Shown here piece by piece: positions 54,875 to 64,000 of a stretch of 64,000 nt of DNA. The stretch covers positions 3,534,001 through 3,598,000 of the forward strand of contig JAKULF010000005.1 of the NCBI GenBank assembly GCA_022661535.1, read 5' to 3'. The translations under genes and the position numbers were made by a program. The number at the start of each line of letters is the position of its first letter. Positions within the stretch are counted from its first letter, which is position 1. The DNA is from Eutypa lata. Lineage: Eukaryota; Ascomycota; Sordariomycetes; Xylariales; Diatrypaceae. A model generated the notes under the pieces. The model ran no database searches and was not told where the DNA came from. It saw only the letters and a list, made by a program, of their open reading frames with translations.

Positions 54875-57109
54875 TTACCAGCCTGCCACATTGTTATTAT
54901 TATTATTACCACTAGACTCTTCGGGACTCTCCCAGTTGATCTGAATGGGATCGTGATTCTTGGAGAACCTCTGGCCGCCGAACCACAGCTCGAACCGGAT
55001 GTCGGCCGGGCCGATGATGGCTTTCACGTCGAACGTGCACATGTAGAACTTCTTGCCCTTGATGAAGAAGACCTTCTTCTCTTTCCGCTTCATCGTCATC
55101 TCGCTGTTGTGGATGCCGGACAGGTTGCTCTTGACGACGCAGAGCTGTCTTATCCCAGCTGCTTTCCCCGTGTCAGTGAAGAGATCACGAGCACATGATA
55201 TTATTTCCGGGTGGGATGGGCTAAGTCAATTGAGGGAGAGGAGGGTTCTTTCTTCTTACGTTGGTGTGTGCTGGTGGGTAATAAATGCCTGTCTAGGTCT
55301 GACGTGATAATTATAGATTCCCACGTCCGATTCGAGTCCCCGTGTTGTATCTTCTTCGTGAAGGGGGCACTGATGGCAGAGTTGGTATTAACGGGATCGC
55401 CCTATAATTCCGTGTGAGTTGTTATAATGATAATAACCAGCATGCATTTCCAGTATTCATTGACACGAACCTTCTTGATCATCCAGTCGATCTGGCCCAT
55501 CGCGTACATCTCGCCATCAAAAGGATCCTTCTGGAGCGTTTCGTTGATATGTATCGCTGGGTTGTATTTGGCCTTGCATACAAAGCCGTAACTTGCCCGT
55601 GCTATTCGGCTCACTATCACCGGTGCATACCCGGAGTCTAATTTCTGCAGCCGATCGAGGAGCAATCCCTTGACGACCACGAGCTGGGGGTCTGGTGCTT
55701 GCAAAATTTGGATTTGATGTGCGTAGGGGTGGGGGAATTTCATCAGTTGATGTTGAATGCAGTCGCGGACGTATCTTGAGCTCCCTAGACCACCGGATAG
55801 GATCATGTAACTCTTGGGCGTTTGTTAGCTACTAGCCTCTGGGAACTGTTATGGGTGGACGTACTATAGGTCTTGTGACCCCAGCCGCTTGCATCCACTC
55901 CATTTGCTCTTGTATCTTTTGCGTTATGGTCGCTACATGTGGGTCGAAGAGAGACTGTACATCTTCCCTAAAGAACAATCAGCACTACGCATTCAGAACG
56001 AAATATCTCTTATAATCTCTTACCATGTAAGTATTAACCTGCCGAGTTCAATACCGGCCGGCGGATAGCTAAAGTTGAAGGGAACCCCCTCTAGTGGTAA
56101 CTTGTAAGTGGGAGATTCATACACCCGCTCTCCGAACTTGTGTTTCATTGTTTTAAACCTTTCACTCTTGGCGAGCCTCTGCGCACAGTCTGGGGGAAGC
56201 TGCTGGAGCAACTCGGGATACTTGCTGAGGCGGCTATTGACCATAGACACGAAAGCCTGGTCGATAAGCGTAGACCCGATCCCGATGCCGTCGACTTGGT
56301 TAATCTGAGCGAGAGACGGGAAGGGCTCGCGCGCCTCCACGACCTGCATGAGCGCGAAGTCCGTCGTGCCGCCCCCGGCATCGACCGAGAGAAAGACATC
56401 GCCGGGCTCAAAAGCGACAGTCGAGCTCTTGATGGTGCCGACGGCGGCGGCCTCGGACTCGGTCAGCTCGACGTTGGCGGTGTGGTGGGGGCCCTCGGTG
56501 CCGAACCCGGCACTGCGGATGGCGTTCTTGAAGACGTTGATGACCTCCTGGCTGCGCCAGGTGGTCGGGACGCTGAAGACGAACTCGACGACGAGGTCGG
56601 CCCAGCCCGTGGCGTGGCTGATGATGCCCGTGTGCAGCTCGACGGTCGACTTAACGTGCGCGTAGATCTGGCGCAGGTAGTCGGAGACGAGCTTCTGGGC
56701 CTCGGCGGCCGAGGCCGGCGCCTGGGTTATCCCCTGCTGGTGGGCGTCCTCGAGGGTCTGCTTGTCGAGGAAGATCTTGAAGAACTCCCGCCTCTGCTTC
56801 TCGGCGGCGGCGACGTCGTCTTCATCTTCGCACAGGTAGCCCCAGGAGGAGAGCGTGTTGTCCTGGTTGTACACGAGGCAGGTGTGGACCTTCTGCTCGT
56901 TCTTGCTGGAGCTGCCAGGCCAGTTGTGTATGGTTTGGATGGGGGTCTGCAGCACCTGATTACGCTGCGGCCTCGCCCAGGCAACACCTGCGATGGTTTT
57001 CCAGCGATCAACAGCCAATTCCAAGGGAGTGGGGAACTAAACTTGCTTACCTGTGTAAGTTGTTCCTAGATCAATCGCTACTATGATATCAGGCTGCGTC
57101 TCGCTCATT
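54875..57109 (-). CDS. Hsp70-like ATPase with a frameshift in exon 1
   Basis: Fungal Hsp70-like (actin-fold ATPase) protein of about 631 residues if the frame is continuous. Exons 57051-57109, 56024-56987, 55865-55967, 55471-55812, 55260-55401 and 54875-55161; introns of 63, 56, 52, 69, 98 bp. Exon 1 starts MSETQPDIIVAIDLGT, but one extra base near 57058-57064 turns the expected TTYT into another frame, and a TAG just upstream in the needed frame rules out a different start. The rest is clean: FSVPTTW, LSVDAGGGTTDFALMQV (phosphate 2), YMILSGGLGSSRYVRD (adenosine site), DWMIKKGDP, then a beta-rich tail. No Hsp70 substrate-binding domain or EEVD end, so it is a divergent member and not a housekeeping chaperone. 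Confidence 0.85.
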
Positions 57110-58389
57110 TTCTCCGGCTAACGTTAGCTAAGCAACACTACGACTGTTGTTTTGAAAGTTCTTTCAGGCTCGCAAGGCAGGCAACGGTGTTCAAGACAAT
57201 TGATTACGGATGTACGAAAAGCAATGATTTTTTTAACTAGGGATCGACTGGGACGGAATCCCACCTCCATCAATTGATGTTGAAAAACAAAAACAATAAA
57301 TTAACCATCCATGCCATTCGGGTTCAGCTCCCGGAGTTAATATGGAAGTCTGCATTGCTCGCGGTCGCCTTACCTGCCCCCGTTATAGGTATTAAATTTA
57401 GAAGCCCAATCTCATGAGTAGCCGTGCGGTACCTACTCTAGTCTGCGCCTTGTTCACTAGACTCTGCTGTGCCGCTGGCCTGAGTCTCCATTTACATGAG
57501 AGGCACCTACCACTTCACGGGTGTGTTGGGCAGTGCAATAAACTGCTGCACGTTTCAATGAAGAAAACCCAGCATGATAACCAACTAATTATTCAGAGGT
57601 CGCATTCAATGCAACCATCCCCTCTTCAGCCACTGGCTCCTGCTGCCTTTGAAAAGTGCAGTTTGCTGCACATGGCGTACAAGAAGCAATCATGTCCATA
57701 TTTGGGGCGGGGATGGTATAACAAAGTGCAAAAAATGGATGAAACACCCCTGTCAGAGTGGTTGGTCGTCGGGAGACACAAATCCACCAGCGCCAATCAG
57801 ATCGAAGCTGGTGAGACTGGCCCCCAAATCAATCATGCAGTTGTAAGTAGGCTGAACGAACCTGGTCTGCCAAGGGTATCTACTGCACGATCTGCTTCCT
57901 TTAACGAAATAGTAGAAGCGAAAGAGTAACTCATCGGGTCTTTCTAACAAGCCGAGTATTTAGTTCCTTGTGTTTGTACGGGGGAATAATGTGTCTAATA
58001 TTTAATCTGATGGCGTCAGCGGGGGAAAAGGGGGTTTGTTTGTTAAAATCCGGTTTGTTTGGGTCAGGCTGAGGCTGATACAAGGGTCTGTCCAACATGG
58101 AGCCGAAGAACTGCACAAGACAAACGCTCTGATTGTGGCGAGGTGCATGGGGAAATGCTGATGACAGTGTAATGTCACACATTGAAAAAAACACACCTAC
58201 TAAGGTATACTTGTCTTGCTTGGATAGTCGACCTGGAAGGAGTGAAGTTTTGGCGCAACCTCCATCACCTGTGTTTTTCTCCCAGAAACCTTCTCAATCT
58301 TTCCCTCTTGATTGCCATTTGGTGCGATAGGCATATTCACTTTCAAAACTTCACCACACTAAATACTGCATGAATTGGTATAAAAGAAA
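57110..58389. other. intergenic, one doubtful 171-codon frame
   Basis: A plus-strand frame with ATG at 57414 runs 171 codons to 57929, but its composition shows no family motif and no conserved structure; I treat it as chance. The right part holds the promoter of the surface protein gene. Confidence 0.4.
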
Positions 58390-59843
58390 ATGGCGGCACC
58401 AATAACAACTACCGAGCATTCATATTTCACCTCATATCCGTCGTTATTGCCTAAATGGAGCGGCTTAGATGCAGTTGTAGAATTCTCAGTGGTGGTTAGC
58501 ACACTATACCCAGCTGTTGGCGTGACTAGCTTTGTATTTGAAGCTGCAGTGCTCCGGCCTAGTTCGACTTCATTTGAAAGCCTGTCTCAAGTAACTTTAC
58601 CTGCAACGGTTCTGTCATCCTCAAGCTCAAAACCTACAGAAACAACAAGCCCTGCAGCAACTCCTAACGAGCCTAAGCCGAAGCCGCCTCCCATTAGCTC
58701 GTCTCCAAGCCAGCATATAAGTAGTAGTCCAACTAATGCATCGACTGACGGGGCATCGGCAACCTCAACGGCAAGCCAAACGCCGAGTCCCATCAATTCA
58801 GCTCAAGCAGCTGGTTTGGGTAGCGGTGCCATTGCCGGAATCGCTATAGGATGTGTCATTGCTGGGCTCATCATTGGAGCTGTCGCGGCCCTATGCCTGC
58901 TACGAAGGCGTCAAGACAAGCACGCCGTACCTGAATACCTACCGATGAAATACTCTTCAGGAGAGAAGGTCTTGCCCCTTGCACCTGTTTCAGACAAGCT
59001 GCAGTTAGATCAGTTTCTGTTAGACTCGAAGCCAGATGCCGACATCGCTGCCGAGCTGCAATCCCTGGGACAGCTTATACAGCAGCACGTCGAGAACAAC
59101 TATCACCTGCAGCCTGTCCAACGCAGCCCGAATGTTCTTGCGCAGACCTTGGTTCAGCTTGGACTGTATGAGCAAGACTCTTCCGCAGCCATCAGCTTCG
59201 CTTCTCTCGCGGTAGACCCTAGAACACGATGGGCAGCATTGCAGCACGTTATCTCTCGCGTGACGTTCGCAAGCAGTTCGCTAGACGGCCATTCCCCTAT
59301 TTCTCTCCTGCCTCCGTTTGCAGGGGCGTTCGTGCAGACTCTGCCACCAATTGAAAGTCACAGAGGGAGCTCGGAAGGTGGGTATAATGTTTTGAGCCAT
59401 CCGTTAGTTCATTCACTAACGTAATTTATCTAGCCGTCAACGCTGCGCTGACTCGATGGCGACAACTCTCTGCTTTCCTCCTTCACCCCACCCGCAGCGA
59501 GAGGACCCCACTCGTCCCATCAGAAGACGTGAGCACCCAGCAGGCCCAACAACTAGCAGTTGCTCTCGGTCGCTTTCTCGAAGCATTTGTGTCTGGGGAT
59601 CGTGAGGTGAGATACGAGCAGGAGAACCACCTCCGCGAAGTCATCGTGGAGTGTGCGGCGTTTGGTTATCTCCTTTTCTCCCAGCCGTCGGAATTCCAGT
59701 TTCGATACAATGATGAGAGTAGCTCTAATGGTATCGTCACTTGTCCCGGTCTCGACAAGATCGCTGATGAGGAGGGTCGTAGATATGCCAAGCCGTATAC
59801 TCTAGTTGCACCAGTCGTCGAGGGCGCGTATGTTAGTTCTTGA
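58390..59843 (+). CDS. single-pass Ser/Thr-rich surface protein
   Basis: A 465-residue protein. Exons 58390-59377 and 59434-59843; the 56-bp intron has a GTGGGT donor, CTAAC branch site and TCTAG acceptor and keeps phase. Residues 60-140 are Ser/Thr/Pro-rich, likely O-mannosylated and outside. A membrane span (GAIAGIAIGCVIAGLIIGAV) lies at about 146-171, closed by LRRRQ as a stop-transfer. The cytosolic half (172-465) is ordered and helical (LQSLGQLIQQHVENNYHLQP, QLAVALGRFLEAFVSG), with a pattern seen in a common fungal family of unknown function. No N-terminal signal is clear, so the single span must also serve as anchor. Possible wall or stress sensor (inference). Confidence 0.85.
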
Positions 59844-60901
59844 GTGCATGAGAGGTTCAGTTCGTCGTAATAGCAGTAGTTAGTATAGGCATGTCGGATT
59901 CACAATATTATCTAGATAGCACTTTAATCTAACAATATTCCGTCTCTTAACATCCTCTCCAGCTAGAACTACTCATCCAGACAGACGTATTCCCCCTTAC
60001 CTAGTAAACCACAAGTGCCTAGGTAGCTATCACATTTGCTACATAGCCCACTTCGTACTCACTCTAGGATAAGGACCAGACAGTTACCAAGAAGAGGCTA
60101 CGTCCCAACCATTACCACTGCTGACACATTTGTCAATATAACCTATAAATAGACCAGATGCCTATTTTGGCGCCGAGGTAGCCCGATAACACCCGCCACA
60201 CAAGCCATCGATCGTAAGTGTCCATCCAATGGAAGCAGATTGCACTAACACACGCTTGCATATTCTCGATGCAACGTTTAGTTATGTAGTGTCTTGCAGC
60301 GTACAACCCACCCTTATAACAACACTGCAAAGCACCCAGTTACCATGATAATGGTGCTGAGCCGCCTGGCAAAGCATGTTCCTACATAGAAGCTCGGGGT
60401 TAACGCGCAGAGGCATGCATGCAGTCGGTCCCGTTTGTAGAGCAGCGTCTTTCACCACCATAGCCTCACATATTGCATGCTATGTATGCATAGCGAACAT
60501 GCTACTACTACGTAGTAGTTGAATTTCGAACCCTCTCCCCCTCCCCATTTTACTGTGTAACGGATGCTCCCTCTGATCCCCATAACTCCGCACGGAGAAC
60601 CTCTAGAAGACTCCCAAAGCCAACCCCCACATTGTTTGTTTGAAACCAACAGCATCATCGCAACTATTACTAGCGTCAGGGGTTTTGCTCTCGTCAGTGA
60701 GAAAAAAGCGAGACTGAAAAGTCCTTCACAAACATTTCCACAATAATAGAAAGGGACCTTTATCCCAGAGACTAAGAGCCTCCTCCCCGGCCCCCTCACC
60801 TTACAGTTGCGGTGCATCGAGGCCTAAAGCGGGCGCTCATTAGTAGCTGAAACTAGCTAGCAAACTTCAATATTTGCCAATTGACCACTCTCGTAGCCAA
60901 C
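59844..60901. other. intergenic
   Basis: Promoter side of the disordered-protein gene. No convincing coding frame or RNA gene. Confidence 0.45.
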
Positions 60902-62290
60902 ATGGCAGCGAGGTCTGAGCGACGATTTGAGAACGTGGACTTGCTCATGTCCCTCATGGGTGAGAACAAGAAACGCACGAATGGTTCGCACACACATCAA
61001 TCCCTTTCGACCCCTCGTTGTCTAACAGAAACAGAGGTGCTAGCTCCTACAACGAGAAAGGTACTACTAGGCGGTCAGGAACCCCTGCGCGAGCCGGCGC
61101 GCGGGAGCTACGACCACAACCGCAACCACCTCGCTGGGATTCCAGCAACGACATCACCCGTCCCATCAGTTCGGAGCGAAGCGCCATCTCCGCCGCCGCC
61201 CTACCAGGCGCGTCGATCCCTAGATATGGGATCATCCGCCACCACTACTAGCACCAGCACATACTTGTCGTTACCTACTGATTTGCCCCGCCAAGGAGAA
61301 ACGGGGATGGGGAATCATACCCGCTGCCGATCTTCATCGGATCTACCGACTTTCGGCAGTATCAAACCTCCTCCTCCCCAGACGACGATGACAACAACGG
61401 CGCCAAGATCGAAGACAATGCCATCGCCCACTACAGCGAGCACGGGACTGAAGGCTCTTTTCCAAGTTCCGGTAGTACTCGGTGAATCCAATACGCCAAC
61501 ATCGACACTATCGGCCAGCAGAACGAGCACGGAAAACTCGAACACGCGCCCACGCCCGCTGTCGAGTGGGCCCCCTCAGAGTCAGACCCGGCCAGCGCTG
61601 CCTGAAATGGACAGCATGAGCAGCCTCAACTCGCGATATTCGAGATCATCCGCAGAAAGCCACACGGTCGCCTCTGCAGAGTTGCAAAGGCAACAGGAAA
61701 TCCAGACGCAACTATTACGACCGCTACCGTCACAACGACCGCCGTCGTATCCTGGCGGCAGCGGTAGACCCTCGAGTAGTAATAGTAGTAGCAACAGCAG
61801 CAGGGGTGTGCAACATAACCGCCCAGCTACACAGCCTCTAACCAGCGACAAGCAGAGAGCAGTAGCAACAGCAGATGCCCGGGGTAGATTGCTATCGCAG
61901 CTCTTTGTGTACCAGCCGCGGGTGGTCACGCCGTCGACGGCATCGGCAGCGGCAGCGGTGACGGCGGGCGACGCCGTCCTGTACGAGCTGGATGGCGTAG
62001 TGCCGACGGTGGCTCGACCGATCGAAGTCGTGGTATCACGGCCTCGGAAAACGTCCGAGCCGAATCCGCCGAAATCTCTGGGGCCTACGTCTCCCTCTAC
62101 TCAAGAACAAAATCAAGGAAGGAGCCCAAAGCATACACAGCAGACAGCTACCGCTCTCTCGCTGTTACCCGACCCGGGAAGCCGGAGGCATGAACTGGAT
62201 AGTGCAGCCTGGCAGCGGCGGACGAGGTTGTTCCAGGTGGAAGATTCGAAGAAGGGAAATCAAGATCATAGGGGTTCAGGGGCTAACTAA
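60902..62290 (+). CDS. disordered Ser/Pro/Thr-rich protein, unknown
   Basis: Intronless 462-residue frame; the ATG at 60902 is chosen since upstream in-frame triplets are not ATG. It starts MAARSERRFENVDLLMSLMG, an amphipathic helix that is the most gene-like part. The remainder is low-complexity (Pro, Ser, Thr, Gln; poly-Ser/Asn near 300) with a small more ordered stretch AVLYELDGVVPTVARPIEVV near the C-terminus. The reverse strand is also partly open, but the helix and unbroken length favour this strand. No signal peptide. Possible scaffold or regulator; family not recognised. A short intron inside cannot be excluded. Confidence 0.7.
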   Translation: MAARSERRFENVDLLMSLMGENKKRTNGSHTHQSLSTPRCLTETEVLAPTTRKVLLGGQEPLREPARGSYDHNRNHLAGIPATTSPVPSVRSEAPSPPPPYQARRSLDMGSSATTTSTSTYLSLPTDLPRQGETGMGNHTRCRSSSDLPTFGSIKPPPPQTTMTTTAPRSKTMPSPTTASTGLKALFQVPVVLGESNTPTSTLSASRTSTENSNTRPRPLSSGPPQSQTRPALPEMDSMSSLNSRYSRSSAESHTVASAELQRQQEIQTQLLRPLPSQRPPSYPGGSGRPSSSNSSSNSSRGVQHNRPATQPLTSDKQRAVATADARGRLLSQLFVYQPRVVTPSTASAAAAVTAGDAVLYELDGVVPTVARPIEVVVSRPRKTSEPNPPKSLGPTSPSTQEQNQGRSPKHTQQTATALSLLPDPGSRRHELDSAAWQRRTRLFQVEDSKKGNQDHRGSGAN

Positions 62291-62899
62291 CGTTAGTCGA
62301 TGGGAGTAATTACCTGTGATGACGTAATGAGTGAGTATGTAACTACAAGTAATCTGGATAGGTTAATATCAACGACAACAATCACGATTATACCCTCATC
62401 TTGCAGATTCGATTGCTAAACTTGAGCATGGTCGATAGAGATCACTCCCTATTTCTCACAATTCGGTGAGGTTTCTCATTACAATTCTCATTACAATTGT
62501 AGCGTTCTACGATGAGTGAAACTTGAATCTTTTTTTATGGACCAATCAGGACGCCATTGATTTTTTTTTCTAGCGATGGATGATGCTAAGCAACAGTCGC
62601 GCCAACGCGTCGTGTTAACTAATTAATTAATTAGTGCCACCAGCTGGCCTCAGCGCAAGATGCAGGCAGGGAACAGGCGTCTAATGTTGTCTCAACTCAA
62701 CTTTTTCGACCTCTCCGCCTTTTTGAAGACTTTATAAAACTGTTAGATTCTAAAGCTCAAATTGAAGATTTTCAGTCAAGAAACATTACTTCTAGATCTA
62801 GGACCTAGACTTACGTTAATCATCTCGGCGATAGCTAAAGAGGTGGGCGAACCGAACATTTGGTTTCAATCCTCTACCTATATTTAGGAGTTAGTCCTG
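62291..62899. other. intergenic
   Basis: Contains a TTAATTAATTAATTAG repeat near 62617-62632 and T runs (62530, 62561). Promoter side of the last gene. No gene seen. Confidence 0.45.
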
Positions 62900-64000
62900 A
62901 TGAGCGATGGATTCAATGCACCCGGTTTGCCAGGTTCGTCTAACTACCCACTCTTGAGCTCCTTGTCAACGTGTGAAGCGAGCCCCTTGATCATGACTAA
63001 TTGTATAACAGGCACTGAACCTTTCAGATGGTCAACGTTGTGCTGAAGTCGCCTCAGCTCACAATGATGTATTCTGTCGGTTCCATGCTAAGCAGTGCTT
63101 CGGCATGTATATGGGCTACAAGCGGCGAAATGCACAGCTGGATGCTCTGCCGAAAAGTGCTCCTCCGTATTTAGAGTCATCGAGCACGCCCCTTGCCAAC
63201 ATGGCATTTGAGGATGTGGACGATGATAGTACCCTTCAGTCCATCCATGCACACCTGTTCCAGGAGTATGTGCTTCTCGGCAGAGTCATCGATGCCAGGA
63301 GACTGCATCATAAGCACTTCTACTCACTTCAGATGGATTATGGACACCAGTCCTACCTCGACATCCTCGCCAACCGGCGTCATATCGTCTTACGAGCGCT
63401 CGAGAAGCTCGAAAGGCGCACCGCCGAGGTTCTCTACGAGAAGGAGAAGTGGTTCAAGTGGGTACGTAAGGTCCAGGAAGACGACGAGACCAACCGCGAG
63501 AAGGAGCAGAAGAAGGTGAAGCTCGAGGCTGCCATGTTCAAGCGGCACTGGAAGAAGATGCAGACCCGGATCAAGGCCCAACGGGAAAAGGAGGAGAAGC
63601 GGCGACAAGACATCTTCCTCGAAGAAGCTTACCAGGAGCGGGTCAAGGCAATGTCACTCGAAGACGACGACGAGAAGTGGGATCCCATTGAGGACGTCGT
63701 CGAGGATGAGCGTGGTCAATACATTGACTTGATTAAGCATTTCCTGTGGATGGAGCTCCTTCTGGATGAAGACCCATCCGCTTCCCGTTCCGTTCAACCC
63801 GACGCTTCAGGTGGCTTGGATAAGCCCTCTGCTGCGAACGGCACTAAGGCGAAGAAGTCGAAGAAGAAATCGAAAGCCAACGCTGCAAAGAAAGCGAATG
63901 AAGAGGGTGAAAGCAGCGCCCGCGAGGAGGAGGCTCCTATTCGCGGGCAGAATAAAATCATGAATATGATGCAGAGCGGGGAGACGAAGGCTGCCGAAGC
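62900..64000 (+). CDS. Cys/His-cluster protein with charged coiled coil (3' end outside window)
   Basis: At least 335 residues, continuing past the right edge. Exon 1 62900-62933 (MSDGFNAPGLP), 94-bp intron with CTTTCAG acceptor, exon 2 from 63028, which stays open to 64000. It begins with a likely zinc-binding cluster: DGQRCAEVAS, then CRFHAKQC (Cys, Cys, His, Cys), followed by GMYMGYKRRNAQLDALP, a conserved-looking block found in a common family of fungal proteins of unknown function. Then helical repeats and a long Lys/Glu coiled coil (about 175-240), and an Ala/Lys/Ser-rich linker. Nuclear or nucleic-acid role possible but not shown. Confidence 0.8.

Noticed and set aside
56140..57069. 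309-codon open frame opposite the Hsp70-like gene
   Set aside because: Reverse shadow of exon 2, which has clear Hsp70 motifs.
57414..57929. 171-codon plus-strand frame
   Set aside because: ATG present, but no recognisable motif, no conserved structure, and it spans a low-complexity segment; evidence too weak for a gene.

Overview
The window looks like nuclear DNA of a filamentous ascomycete (Pezizomycotina, probably Sordariomycetes; a lower rank cannot be fixed from sequence alone). The grounds are short introns of about 46-180 bp with GTAAGT/GTGAGT donors, CTAAC-like branch sites and AG acceptors; a CHS7 chitin-synthase chaperone, a DUF4604 protein and a DCR2-type phosphatase with fungal architecture; and GC-rich genes set in AT-richer, gene-poor stretches. 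Exon joins were derived by hand from splice signals and reading phase.

Layout. 1-4.6 kb: sugar transporter (partial) and an FAD-linked oxidoreductase. 4.9-5.3 kb: remnant of an MFS drug-type transporter. 6.8-11.8 kb: a signalling/defence-like island with an SRPK-like kinase, an FTA2-type kinase-fold protein and, just upstream of the latter on the same strand, a protein with a PD-(D/E)XK-like nuclease pattern. 11.8-16.3 kb: gene desert holding a MITE-like inverted repeat and a hairpin. 16.4-29.4 kb: a glycan-related block of four genes, namely a GH18 chitinase-like protein, a WecC-type UDP-sugar dehydrogenase, a divergently transcribed short chitin-synthase-like GT2 enzyme and an Anp1/GT62 mannosyltransferase-like protein. 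Inside this block lie a tRNA-Val gene with an intron and an 846-bp TIR element flanked by TTA.

30.6-36.1 kb: a four-exon multipass membrane protein and a frameshifted pseudokinase. 39.0-40.0 kb: a sugar-transporter pseudogene whose 3' part carries a 145-bp internal inversion. 40.4-48.3 kb: a PPxY protein, a DCR2-type phosphatase, a broken DUF6594 gene, a small coiled-coil protein and a DUF4604 protein. 49.7-50.9 kb: CHS7. 52.4-54.7 kb: a small secreted cysteine-rich protein and a 74-residue protein. 54.9-57.1 kb: a six-exon Hsp70-like gene with a frameshift in its first motif. 58.4-64 kb: a single-pass surface protein, a disordered protein and a Cys/His-cluster protein that runs off the window.

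How the genes may work together. The 16-29 kb genes could make, polymerise, mannosylate and trim a surface polysaccharide; this is inference from family membership and proximity. CHS7 20 kb further on exports chitin synthases from the ER but is not clearly part of that block. The rest look like independent genes with several decaying copies of transporter and kinase families, a pattern typical of accessory fungal regions.
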